From: Viola odorata
Lineage: Eukaryota > Streptophyta > Magnoliopsida > Malpighiales > Violaceae
Direction of reading: 5' to 3'
Assembly: GCA_963691705.1 (NCBI GenBank)
Contig: OY829539.1
Coordinates: 41,301,656 to 41,365,655 of the forward strand
DNA length: 64,000 nt
Under the pieces are notes generated by a model that saw nothing but the letters and a program-made list of their open reading frames with translations, made no database searches and was not told the DNA's origin. Position numbers and translations under genes: made by a program. This document shows, one piece after another, positions 10,860-20,903 of this stretch. Every line of letters begins with the position of its first letter. The first letter of the stretch is position 1.

Positions 10860-11830
10860 TGTATTCATTTATAGTTCGTTTTGTTGCTGAATGTTAGCTC
10901 ACTTTGTTTCCGAAATAATCACCATTTTCGCTGTCAAATGTATGCTTACTTTGCTGTCATAATAGTGCTCTATTTGCTGTCAAAATGTTGTCTGTTTGCT
11001 GTCAAATTAGTTACCATGATTTGGAATTTAGTTTGCATGATTTGGTTCTTTGTTTATAGCTAATGTTAGAACTGTTTCGTAGCTAATTTGTGGCCAATTT
11101 TTATGTTCAATTATGGCTGTTTTGGTTGATGAATGCTAGCTTGCCTTTTGTTGCCGAAATAATGCCCATTTAAGTGTTGAATTCAGCTCATTCTAGCTGT
11201 CAAAATGTGTGTTTATGTGCTGCCAATTTGGTGTTTATAATGTTGTCAATTCGTTGACGAATCGTTGCTCATTTAGTGTCCGTTTTTGTTGCCGAAAGGC
11301 TGTTGATTTTGTTGTCGAAATGGGTGCTTGTGCTTGTGCCAAAACCACGCCACTTTGCTGTCAATCTTTGCTCATTTTGCTGTCAATTTCGCACTAATAA
11401 TTGCTTCCATTTTCATGTTATTTTTGCGGTCAATTGAGAGTTCGTTTTGATGACGAAATAGTGTCTGTTTTGCTGCCAAATTATGCATGTTTTACTGTCA
11501 ATATTAAGCTCATTCTAGCTGTCAATTTGATGCCCATTTTGCTGCCAATTCACGCATGTTTTGCTGTCCATTTTGTAGCTCTTTTAGCTGTCAAAATGCA
11601 CCCCTTTTAGTGTCCAATCGTAGCTTGTTTCGTGTCTAATTTATGTCGCTGAAATGCTGTCAAATTGAGGTGTACTTGCTGCTGAAATGTTGTTCCAAAA
11701 TAGGCTTGAATGGCTGGGGTTTTCATGCTTTTTCTGGCTGCGTTTTCATGCTTATTTATGGCTATTTTCATGCTTGATTGTGGCTGATTTTCAAGCTCGT
11801 TTGGCTGGTCATTAATTGGTAGCATTTGAA
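10860..11830 (+). repeat. Degenerate short-repeat field built on TTTGCTGTCAAA
   Basis: For nearly 1 kb the plus strand keeps returning to variants of the words GCTGTCAAATT, TTTTGCTGTCAA, GTTGCCGAAATA and CTCATTT, at intervals of roughly 25-45 bp. The copies are too diverged for a fixed period. It is not coding: frames are short and unrelated. It reads like an old minisatellite that decayed in place. Confidence 0.6.
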
Positions 11831-11990
11831 ATCGCTAATTGGGAGCAATTTATTTTCATTTGTCATGTTCCATGTGAAACTAACACTTGTTTAATGTTCA
11901 ATTACCTCAAGAAATAGTGTCAAAAGGTTTTATACAAAGACAAGTTTTGAAAAAATGTATTTTGAAAAACGTATGGAATTTAAAACAGTG

Positions 11991-12199
11991 CTTACCGTGA
12001 ATCACGGTAAGGGCTTAGCGTGATCACAGTAAGCATTTTTCTCTTAGCGTAATCACGGTAAGCTCTTACCGTAATCACGCTAAGGATTGTGTCAAATGGC
12101 CAATTATTTCCAGTGGCTACCGTAGCTCACGGTAAGGGCTTAACGTGATCACGGTAAGCTATCGTGATCACGGTAAGACCTAACCGTGATCACGGTAAG
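11991..12199. repeat. Cluster of eight 19-21-bp palindromes (CTTACCGTGATCACGGTAAG)
   Basis: Eight copies or near-copies of the self-complementary 20-mer CTTACCGTGATCACGGTAAG lie at 11991-12011, 12014-12033, 12043-12062, 12065-12084, 12117-12136, 12139-12158, 12159-12177 and 12180-12199. Each unit is itself a (near) perfect inverted repeat with a TGATCA or TAATCA centre. Substitutions fall mainly in one arm (for example CTTAGCG or CTTAACG). Several adjacent copies are separated by only 0-9 bp. The strand could fold into serial hairpins or a cruciform, or offer repeated symmetric protein-binding sites. No function can be assigned. Confidence 0.9.
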
Positions 12200-13305
12200 G
12201 CTATAACGTCTACTTTACTTTTACTATGGTGGATTTCACTTTTTAATTGCAACACAATTCTTTCGTAGGGTTGACATGTTTTTTATGCATTTACTTTTAC
12301 CAAACATTAGTTCTTGATGCTAGAATTTATACGATTTATTATTACGATTGAATATTTTTTATCAACTTCTTTTATCAAAATTGTTTGGCATCAATTAATG
12401 AACTAATGTTTACAAAAATTAAGAGTAGTCAACTATGCAATTTTAAAGTACTCAAATTTTTTATTTTATGGTATTAATAAATTTTACTTTATTTATGATT
12501 TAAATAAGTTTAATTTATTTATGGTATATAGATAAATATTATTAGATGTTAGATTATAAATAAAATGATTAAAAATATATATAAAGATAATAAAAAAGTT
12601 AATTATAACACTTAAAATGAATTATGCCCTTTATGGTCATTTTACATCTAAACCATAGTTTTGGAAAACTGTTTTACCAAACACCTCAGGTATCCCACTG
12701 AACTTTTACAATTTTGTTACCAAACAGCACACTCCGTTTCCCAGATGTCGTTTCCCCACTGAACATTTTCCCACTGACCATTTCCAGCCTGAACTGCAAC
12801 ACCAAACAGAGCCTTAGTGGGGGTGCTTTAATTAGATTGGAGGGATAAAAAATACGACAAAAGTTTTCTCAGAATAATTACTACTGTACTTACTTTTTTT
12901 CTTTCTTCTTTAATTATCTTTATTTTTATTTTTGGTTCTTACTTTTTTCTTTTCTTTTCTCTTAACCGTGAACACTATTTTCTTTTTTTCTTTCGTTTTC
13001 TACTTTACAAAAATGTACGATTAGCTTAGGGAAAAAATAAAAAATGCATAGGTTACAAACTATAATTATACATGATATATTGATATTCCTTTCCTACCCA
13101 AATGCAATGACATGCACATGTCCAGTCTTTAGATAAATTCAATTCTTAGGGGAAAAAATCCAGAACATTAATTATCATGGATGTTAGTAAGTATTGTTCA
13201 ATTACATGTTTCCGTTTTCTAACAAATTAATAAAAAAATAGAAAAAAGAGGTGTAAGCAACCTACCCTTGCAAGTTTGATGTGAGTTATGACCAATTTTC
13301 AAAAG
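12200..13305. other. AT-rich DNA, no gene seen
   Basis: Low-complexity A/T-rich sequence follows the palindrome cluster. The only structured part is the proposed right end of the candidate element at about 12650-12830, with repeated ACCAAACA and CCACTGAAC words. Confidence 0.4.
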
Positions 13306-13600
13306 GTGATATCCTTTTAGACTTTGTACTCAGCTAAAATTACCTAATGGACCTCTAACAGAAAAAAAAAATCTCTTTTAGACCCTATACTCTACTAAAA
13401 TTGTCCTTTTAAACCCTCCGTCAATACGTGGCAGTTAAGTGCTGACGTGGATATGATTTTTTCACTTCCGAAAATACATGTCACTGTCACGTCAACACTT
13501 AATTGCCACGAATTGATGGAGGGTCCAAAAGGGCAATTTCAACCGAGTACAGAACCAAAAAGGCAAATTATCCGAGTATAGAGTCTAAAAGGGCACGTAT
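13306..13600. mobile_element. Foldback MITE, copy A
   Basis: The left arm (CCTTTTAGACTTTGTACTCA..., then CCCTCCGTCAATACGTGGCA, then GTTAAGTGCTGACGTGG) is repeated in reverse complement on the right (CACGTCAACACTTAATTGCC..., GATGGAGGGTCCAAAAGGGC, GAGTATAGAGTCTAAAAGGG). The whole of about 290 bp can fold on itself around a short centre containing TTCACTTCCGAAAATACATG. Such units, with CCTTTTGGACCCTATACTC-like ends, are typical non-autonomous foldback/MITE elements. The superfamily cannot be fixed without a target duplication. Confidence 0.75.
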
Positions 13601-14580
13601 TTTCTGTATTTATTTTTACATAATCCTCATAATTCTTACATAATTTATTTCTTAATAAAATTTTCTATTTAAAATTTTAAATAAACTCTTCTAATTAATG
13701 TTAAAATAAAAAAAGAAAAAAAAAGGTCTTTTACTTAAGTTTAAAATTAAAAAAAGGATTAAAATTTTCTATTTCTTAGTTTGGAGAATTTTTCCCCCCT
13801 CATAATAGTTCTATTTCTTATATAACTTCCTTAATAATTTTTAGGAAAAAAATTAGGACTTTTAATTAATTTTAAAATAAAAAAGGAAAAATGATTAAAA
13901 AAATTTATTTCTTAGTTCTTATTACGGAGAAAATATTTTTTTCTCATAATAATTTTCATATAATTTTCTTAATAAAATTTTGTATTTAAAATAATAAATA
14001 AAAGGAAAAAATGAGGACTTTTAATTAAGTTTAACAGAAAAAAAATGAGGAATTTTAATTAAGTTTAGAAGAAAAAAAGAAAGATAGAGTTAAGTTTAGT
14101 TTAGAAGGAAAAAAGAAAGAAAGAAAAATATAATTAGTAATTGGTAATACATTAATACAATTTAAATTAAAAGCATAAAACTCTAAACAATTAATAATTA
14201 TATTTTTTATGACAATTGACATGATTCTCTTACAACAATATAATTCTTTTTTTATTAAGTAAAATATTGAACAATAAACATATATCCACAATATACCTTA
14301 ATAACTATATATTAAAGTAATAATTAATGATAATATTACTGGTATGTGCCTTATTATTAATAATTAATAGTCTTACTTTATACATATTAACTATATAAAT
14401 GGCTATTACAATTTACAATAATATACTTTTTCTCATAATAACATTTTCAATTTCTTACTACGAAAAGAAAATCCTCATAATTCTTACATAATTTATTTCT
14501 TAAAATAAAATAAAAAAATAAAAAGAAGTTCTTTTACTCAAGTTTTAAAAAAAAAGGATTAAAATTCCATTCCTATGGCT
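13601..14580. other. AT-rich sequence with a degenerate ~150-bp repeat
   Basis: Blocks such as GGACTTTTAATTAA(G/T)TTT, TTATTTCTTAGTT and CTCATAATA recur at about 13735-14080 and near 14440-14560, suggesting old tandem duplication. No coding sequence is present. Confidence 0.4.
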
Positions 14581-14589
14581 ATACAACTA

Positions 14590-16345
14590 AAAACTTGCCT
14601 TTTTAGACCCTATACTCGAATAAATTACCCTTTTGGACCCTCCATAAATTCGTGGCAATTAAGTGTTGATGATTGCGTGTCGAGGGCATCAAATTTATTT
14701 GTATAAAATATACGAATTTAGGGGTAGGAATACAACTTATCACTCGTCCACAAGGAACTTATAGATCGTGGTAAGAGGATCGTCCACAGAGATCTTTCGG
14801 GAAATTGTAGTTTTGACTCGACTTCCTCGTCACTGGAGTTGAGGGGTTTTGTTTCTGCAATTAAGATAAGCAAAGCTATAAAAAGGAACAAAGCAAAAAT
14901 TAAATAAAGAAACAATCTTAGGCAGAAGAGAATCTTAGCTAAGATTGGTGATTGAGATTGGTTGTGAACTGATGTGAGGTAAACTCCTGGTAAGGGCGAA
15001 TTCGTGAGCGCAATCCTTGTTATTCGATCATCGACCTTTAGATTTTCTCCTTCTCTCTCATAACTCTACTATAGATTGGGAGGAACTCCTTTCCAATCCT
15101 ACTTTCCTCCTCTTGAAACCACTTGGCGAGAACTCCCTTTCCTAGTGATCCTAGCTAGTGGACACCTTGCTGGTTAAAGGGTTTATCCAATTGGCTGCTG
15201 GCTTGAGGCACATGCGTTTTCTCAATGACGTAGGGAAAGACAGAGTCTAGGCCAAGCTACTCCCAACTCGGAGCCCTAGATTGTCAGTCTGGTTAGGCCT
15301 ATATCAATCCAAGTCCACTAACCTCCACGAGGCTAGCTGCCTACTTGCGTCACTCCGGTTTCGCTCATCCCCTTCGTGACTGGCTACAAATTCGTCGTCT
15401 TGTCTAAGATTGATCAAGTCTTAGCCTAGACGGGAATCAGTTTGTTAAAACAGAACTCGAATCAATTACGAACGAGAGGATAATAAGAACAGATCAGTCT
15501 CACGAATCACAAGTACGCTCACTCAACCCTTACCAAGAATTGGGTGTTTAGCTACTAGATATAATAATCAAAGAAGCAAAGAAATAATTGAAGAACATGA
15601 AAATAGAATTAAAATGCGATATTCCTAAGAATTATCGCAGCAAAGTGTTTACAAAAACCAGAAGTTGGAAGGAGGAAGATCACGTAATTGATAGTCTTCC
15701 CTAACCTTTAACAAGGTTAGAGTCCCCATCAATCACGTTCTTTTCCAAATTCCAAACTCCAAAAAGATAGGAGATAACACTAAATCTCTAAATGTTCAAA
15801 TTCAAAAATGAGATAAAATAATAAATACACAACATATTATTTTTGTTCAAATCGGATTACATCCAAGAGTCATTCCAGTGGACGCAACAGCCAGCTGGTT
15901 TCTCAATCAAAACGCGTCTTCCTTGAGTCCATGATCAGCACGCCTCTATCTCTGCAATCTTGGCCAAGCATGCGGCCAAGATTGCTACTCTGTCGCTCAA
16001 GGCATATGTTTCCTTCATTTCTTTCCTTGCCAAGACTTCCTTCAAAAGATAGCAAATTGACGTGAAAGAGATTATTTTTACCATAAACAAGGTAGTTTAA
16101 GATGGTAAAAATACATGGAAATAAACGTCAATCAGTTGACGTGGCAGTGACACGTATTTTCGGAAGTGAAAAAATTAAAAAAATTAAAAAAATTAAATTC
16201 ACATCAGCACTTAACTGCCACGTATTGACTGAGGGTTCAAAAGGGTAATTTCAACTGAGTACAGGGTCTAAAAGGTCATTTTTTCCGTTAGAGGTTCATT
16301 AGGGCAATTTCAGCCGAGTATAGGGTCCAAAAGGGTATTACCCTA
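14590..16345. mobile_element. Foldback MITE, copy B, split by a solo LTR
   Basis: The left part (14590-14669) and right part (16135-16345) together rebuild an element of the same family as copy A: TTTTTAGACCCTATACTCG at the left, and GAGTATAGGGTCCAAAAGGG at the right as its inverted mate. The central TTCGGAAGTGAAAAAATT is shared with copy A in reverse orientation. Its continuity is broken at 14669/16135 by an insertion flanked by GTTGA on both sides. Confidence 0.75.
14670..16134. mobile_element. Solo LTR (1465 bp) inside MITE B
   Basis: The insertion begins TGATTGCGTGTCGAGGGCAT and ends AATAAACGTCAATCA, so its ends form a TGATTG/CAATCA inverted repeat of the LTR kind. It is flanked by the 5-bp duplication GTTGA (14665-14669 and 16135-16139). 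No gag or pol coding sequence, primer site or polypurine tract lies inside, so it is best read as a solo LTR left by recombination between two LTRs. The strand cannot be decided with confidence. Confidence 0.8.
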
Positions 16346-16377
16346 TTTTCAAACAAGCTTGACTGAAGAAAATGGAT

Positions 16378-16659
16378 TAAATCAAAAGGAGACTCCTTGC
16401 CCTACAACCCACCCATAATGATGATGATCATGGACCCAATGGTGAGGAAGATCCCCCAATTGTTATTGAAAATGAAAACCTCAACCAAAAATTCCTCAAA
16501 CTTGCAAAATCTGTAGTTGATATTCCGAAAGGGAAAGATGAAGAAAATGGATTGAATCTGTATCCTGAAGCTAATGCTCTCGCTAGTTTCAAAATGTTTG
16601 ACATTGAAAGATTTGATAATATGAAGGAGGGGGAAAGCAAGTTAGGTAAAACGAATTGA
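16378..16659 (+). other. Open frame without ATG, possible exon fragment
   Basis: After an in-frame stop at about 16377 a frame stays open for about 93 codons, reading RRLLALQPTHNDDDHGPNGE then EDPPIVIENENLNQKFLKLA and ending SKLGKTN before TGA. Composition is typical of a real plant protein (acidic, Asn/Lys-rich), but I recognise no domain and there is no start codon. It may be a relict exon. Confidence 0.3.
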
Positions 16660-16836
16660 AATTAATTGAAATAGGTTTGAGATTACCTATTCTTTTGGAC
16701 CGTAGTTTCCACCACTTCTTGTTACACTAATGGTCCGAGGAAGAGGCTTAAAAGATTTCTGAACAAGATGATTTTAATAAACAACTCAAAAGAAGAAAAG
16801 TTTATTCTTCAAAGAGGTTTGGAAGAGTACCAGAAT

Positions 16837-16922
16837 TTTCAGGTGTTTCTGGGATGCGAATGAATGAACTAAAGGGTTGTTTTCAGGTGTTTCTGGATGC
16901 GAATGAATGAACTAAAGGGTTG
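16837..16922. repeat. 43-bp tandem duplication
   Basis: The segment TTTTCAGGTGTTTCTGG followed by GATGCGAATGAATGAACTAA and AGGGTTG occurs twice head to tail, with one base lost in the second copy. It ends eight bases before the left inverted repeat of the mariner-like unit. Confidence 0.85.
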
Positions 16923-17229
16923 TATTATACTCTTTCTATCCAAATTTAACTGACGTTTTAGCTCAAAAACCGTGTTCTCATTTAATTGACGCCCTTGACA
17001 ATTGTGTCTACTTACTTAGACGACCCGTCGTTCGTTGAATAAACAACATGTCACAGTGGCAAAAGAGGGAAATGAAAGTTAAAGTGAATTTGAGTTGGGC
17101 GGAATTTCAAATTTTAGGTTTTATTGGAAAACAGATAGTCAGTAGCCTCTGACACTCATTCTCTCCATCTTCTCCTTCTCTTCCTTAGCTTTCGTGCTTC
17201 TTTTTTCTAAAAAAAATTCAGAGCTTGAT

Positions 17230-17688
17230 ATGAAGATGGAGGGCATTTATTTTGAAGATTCTCAGCCTGATAGTTGTGTTCAATTTGATGATTCCGATAA
17301 TATGTTTGTTGAAGATTCTCTTGCAGCCGACAATGATGAAATGGATATTGTCGTAGATGTTGCAGCAGAAGAGAAGGGTGTAATCGAGGAAATCGATGTG
17401 GCTGGGCAAGAAGATGGTATGATTTCTGGGCTGACTGTTGACGAGGAGCAACTACTGTCGAACGTTAGGGATTTTGTCGAAAGAGTCTTAGCTGAGAGGA
17501 ATGAGAAGACCCATTTGGATTTTGATCTAAATGAACTTCCAACCATTGATGTTACTCCCACTCTCACTCCGGTAGTGAAGGAAGACAAAGGTTTCGATTT
17601 GAATCATTTACCAACACCTGAGGTTGATGAAGACAGAGACTTTGGTTTCATCCTCACGCTGCGAATGGATGTAACAGGTTTCTACTAG
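17230..17688 (+). CDS. Hypothetical acidic protein with two DLNxxP (EAR-type) motifs
   Basis: The first ATG of the open frame is at 17230; the frame is open a little further upstream but has no ATG there. The 152-residue product is strongly acidic (FEDSQPDSCVQFDDSDNMFV, then a long Asp/Glu-rich stretch). It has a predicted helical middle (EEQLLSNVRDFVERVLAERN) and two copies of the plant repression motif DLNxxP: DLNELP at about residue 106 and DLNHLP at about residue 129. In known plant regulators such motifs recruit TOPLESS-type co-repressors. I see no DNA-binding domain, so any regulatory role is inference. The last residues after EDRDFG look like read-through into unrelated sequence, so the real protein may be spliced onward or truncated. 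It lies inside the inverted-repeat unit 16930-19228. Confidence 0.5.
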   Translation: MKMEGIYFEDSQPDSCVQFDDSDNMFVEDSLAADNDEMDIVVDVAAEEKGVIEEIDVAGQEDGMISGLTVDEEQLLSNVRDFVERVLAERNEKTHLDFDLNELPTIDVTPTLTPVVKEDKGFDLNHLPTPEVDEDRDFGFILTLRMDVTGFY

Positions 17689-17867
17689 GTTTCCTTATGA
17701 ATGGGTTTTGAGTGTATATATTTTGCATCCTTTCCAAATCAAAATCAACTCTTTTTCGACCACAATTTTTCACTCTATAATTAGCATGAACGTGGTTACC
17801 TGACTCCCTTGCACGTTTTCATATCCTCTGTATTGTTCGAATTTTCACTCCAAAAGGGACAGCTACC

Positions 17868-18432
17868 TAGGGTTGGCAATGGAGCGGGTATGGAGCGGTT
17901 AAAGCACTATCCATACCTGCACCCGTAAATTTGCGGGTAATCCATACCCGCACCCGCACCCGCACCCGCGCGGAACGGGTAAGAGAAGACAAATTGTACC
18001 TGCGGATTACCCACGGATACCCGCAGATACCCGCAAATTTTCTTAAAATTCAAACACCCTTTTGAATTCATTTAAATTTATGGTTTGTATTATACTTTGG
18101 ATTGGAAAATAGTTGAAAAATTACTTTAGTGGATATGTAAACTTTAATTTATGGTTTGTGTTTGACTAAGGGATTTACTAAGGTTTACAAATTTTATGAT
18201 ATGTATATATATTTTGCGGGTATTATTGCGGGTATCCATACACGCATTTTGCGGGTATTTAGTGCGGGTATTGGAGCGGGTAAGCACTATCCATACCCGC
18301 ATCCATACCCGTAATTTGCGGGTGCGGGTAAATCCATACTCACAAAATACCCACAAACTGCGGGTAATACCCACCCGCAATTGGGGGTATCCGGTGGATA
18401 TCCATATCCGCGGGCGGAAATTGCCAACCCTA
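17868..18432. mobile_element. hAT-type MITE with 8-bp target duplication
   Basis: The element begins TAGGGTTGGCAA and ends TTGCCAACCCTA, a 12-bp perfect terminal inverted repeat, and is flanked on both sides by CAGCTACC (17860-17867 and 18433-18440). An 8-bp duplication and this end sequence are diagnostic of hAT elements. The 565-bp interior encodes nothing. Both arms are unusually rich in CCCGCA/GCGGGTA repeats (for example ACCCGCACCCGCACCCGC at about 17950). Confidence 0.92.
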
Positions 18433-18589
18433 CAGCTACCTCCCTGGTTGCTCCTTTCTTCAACACCCTATTCACACTTTTTTCCAGCAGCATGAACCTA
18501 CTCTAACCATACAAAATGTAAACATGGTTAGTCGAATGACAGAATAGTTTTGGAAAATAAAAATAACAACTTAAAATGGAATGAATTAC

Positions 18590-18804
18590 CTCGTCGTAGT
18601 GCCTGGTTTAAGTCTGGAATCTCCATGCGTTGCTCAACTTCTTCATCGTAGACAAGTGGTTGATTTTGGATTTTTAGAAAACCTGAACCATTCGATGATA
18701 AATCGTCAAGCCCAGACCAATTGATTGGAGGAGATTCAGGTTGGACTGACATGAAACGGAGGAGTGTCTGGGAATTCATTGAGGTCAGGTAGTGAAGAAG
18801 CCAT
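18590..18804 (-). pseudogene. Frameshifted exon with DLN motifs
   Basis: On the minus strand ATG at 18804 opens MASSLPDLNEFPDTPPFHVS and hits a stop after 22 codons. A neighbouring frame immediately continues with a plausible protein (ESPPINWSGLDDLSSNGSGF, then EQRMEIPDLNQALRRG) up to a good splice donor (GAG/GTAATT) at 18590/18589. A one-base indel therefore breaks an otherwise coherent exon of about 70 residues. It carries DLNEFP (fits DLNxxP) and a second PDLN. It converges on the 17230 ORF, which carries the same motif class, and both lie in the 2.3-kb inverted-repeat unit. The gene family is not recognised. Confidence 0.45.
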
Positions 18805-19155
18805 AGCAGACCCAATGGCAAGAGTTTAAGGAAGAGAGTTATGTGGAATTTGAAATAAAAGGGAATAATGAAATTTGAAACCCATACATAATTTGAATTT
18901 GGGTTTTTGTCAAAATTTCATTCTAATATTTGGGCCAAATTTTGCACGGGTTAAGGCTAAGTGTTGATGAATTTTTTTTAACAGAAATAGAGAAGAGAGA
19001 AGATGCTGGGAGGAGAGAAAGAGAGAAGAAGCTAAGTTGAGTTTGATTTTTAAAGCCAAAACCATAGGTTTTCTTTCTGTTGAGTGGTGCGTGGTGCGGC
19101 CCACAGATAACTTTCTATCAGAAAGCTGGGTTTGCACAGTAATGAATTGACTGGT

Positions 19156-19198
19156 CTTAATATGTGTGATTCAAGGCTTAATATGTGTGATTCAAGGC
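19156..19198. repeat. 21-bp tandem duplication
   Basis: CTTAATATGTGTGATTCAAG (plus G) occurs twice in direct succession just inside the right inverted repeat of the mariner-like unit. Confidence 0.85.
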
Positions 19199-19847
19199 CC
19201 AACGTCAGTTAAATTTGGATAAAAGGAGTAGTAAAAAATGGGTTGAAGCTTGGGATCTAAGCCATGCATCTAGATGGCTTTGCGGCTCACTCGGTGGCCA
19301 CGTGCTGGGCCCGAGCTAGCACGTGCACACGGCTCTGTTGAGCTTATTGAATATTTTGGGGGTGTTAAAATGCGGTTCAGTCCTTGAGGTCTGATTGTTG
19401 TGACTATGGTTGCAGGTGTGGTACTTAAGACGAGGCCCAAAGTATGTGTTTGTCCAAAATAGGAATTTAATTTAAGAAAAGATTAAAATGGGGTGTTCAC
19501 GCCTAGTTGATATGGTCCCGTATGAAATTCCAGTAAACATTCGTGACTAGTCTATCGCTGATGTAATGTTGCAGTTTGGAGTGTGGAACACTCAATTGCT
19601 GAGTTTTTGCTTTGAGCAGCTTGAAATGGATTTGATTAGTGGTTGCCTGCCTGTTGCTAGTCTTGGCGCTGATACTTGGTTCAGCGGAAGGACATGCGAA
19701 TGGTATATGGAAATCAATGTGGAATTGGCAAGGACCCAGCAAGTACGTGATTTCTTGTGGCTTGCTTATAAGCAGCGGTTGTTAACGAATCGAAAGCGTC
19801 AGTGTCGCCATCTTGCTAACATGGATATATTCCCTTTCTGTCATTGT

Positions 19848-20903
19848 TGATACAATCCTAGCCCCATGGTTAACCCCAGTGAGGTTAATGCAACCCCTAG
19901 ACATGGAGACAAGGCAGGAGAAACTGCTTGATCAAGCTTTCAGGCGAAGGATGACATGGAAGGTGGCTTGGAGGCACCTAGCACAAGGTTTGACATCCAT
20001 CCGAGTCTACCCTTGGAAGAACGACTTCAATAAAATATCTAGCACATATACAAGACCTATTGGAGTCTTAGGAAGGTTGTGTCCAAGTTTTAGACCATTC
20101 AGACAAGTAGATCTCAAGGAGATTCGAGATGACAATCTCGCACACAGCAGTTCTAGGTGCTCACACAATAGGCAACTTAGTCGGAACGTAACCGGCTCTG
20201 TACATGTTGGAATCGTGCGATCGACCTCTCGTTGGAAACTTCAGGATGTTAGCTTTCATTTGGGACAAGATTTAGCTCATTTAGCCCAGTGGTTTAAAAT
20301 TTATGGAAGTCGAAATTATGGCGCGCAGTCTGTGCGCCAGACAACGTACAACTTGAGGTTTCGGCCCAAACTTTGGCCCGATGATGGAGAACTCGACATG
20401 GGCTGCTGGAATGTATTTAATTATATTTATATTTACTTTAAATTAGTTAATTAGTTAATTAGTTAATTAAGTTAATTACCTTATTTAGAACTCCTACTTC
20501 TATTCCTATTAGGGTTTGCTTGTAAACTTTTTATAAGGAGCCGTTTAGCTCCATTATTTGGTGGCTGTTATTTTGATAAAATTGAGACTTCTCTCTTCAA
20601 ATCTCTACCCCTTGTTCATGTGATTGAACCTTGTTCCTTCTCCAGTCCGCAATACTCGAGTAGTCAACAAGTAAAACTCGAAATTGCATCCTACTTCTCG
20701 TCTGCCCTAGGTTGATATCCACAAGGGATATAGGCTTAGTGATTCGACAAGGATCCTCTCTTCTTCGGACTTAGGTTGGCTGTTGCTTAGCGTTCAGCAG
20801 GCTTTACGTTGTCTAAGTGAGTTATCTTCTTCCGCATTGAAATCTGTCTTTGAACAACGATCAGATTTGGTGCAACGCATCCTAAGCAACTAGGATCGTA
20901 TCA
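19848..20903. mobile_element. Solo LTR (1056 bp) inside the LINE-1
   Basis: It starts TGATACAATCCTAG and ends CTAGGATCGTATCA, a 14-bp inverted repeat with one mismatch. It is flanked by the 5-bp duplication ATTGT (19843-19847 and 20904-20908). Removing it and one ATTGT restores the LINE-1 reading frame (FCHC-TAENSIHAL). The plus-strand order near 20530-20640 (TTTTTATAAGGAG, then CTTCTCTCTTCAAATCTC) resembles a TATA/R-U5 region, suggesting plus orientation. A 213-codon open frame within it at 19813-20454 has no retroelement motif and is probably chance. Confidence 0.9.

Larger units (their letters stand above)
9986..12830. mobile_element. Candidate DNA transposon of unknown type
   Basis: The segment begins near TGTGTTTGGGAGTCTGG and ends near CAACACCAAACAGAGCC. 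Read inward, both ends carry a GTTTGG-type phrase and repeated CCACTGAAC/TTTGGTAA-like words, typical of plant TIR transposons whose ends read (C)TGTTTGG. Inside are one short ORF (10550), a repeat field and the palindrome cluster. I could not define exact inverted repeats or a target duplication, so this is a weak call. Confidence 0.3.
16930..19228. mobile_element. Mariner/Stowaway-like inverted-repeat element, 2.3 kb
   Basis: The first 28 bases at 16930 (CTCTTTCTATCCAAATTTAA...) are the reverse complement of the last 28 at 19201-19228, with two mismatches. Both ends are flanked by TA, the target duplication of Tc1/mariner elements. The CTCC/CTCT start also fits plant Stowaway/mariner ends. 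No transposase with a DDD/DDE signature is visible inside. Instead it contains two convergent short coding regions with DLNxxP motifs (17230-17688 plus; 18804-18590 minus) separated by a nested hAT MITE. It may be a non-autonomous element that captured gene pieces, or a chance pairing of two solo MITE ends. Confidence 0.6.

Noticed and set aside
19813..20454. 213-codon ORF as a host gene
   Set aside because: It starts in the LINE-1 and runs into the solo LTR whose ends and duplication are clear; no conserved domain.
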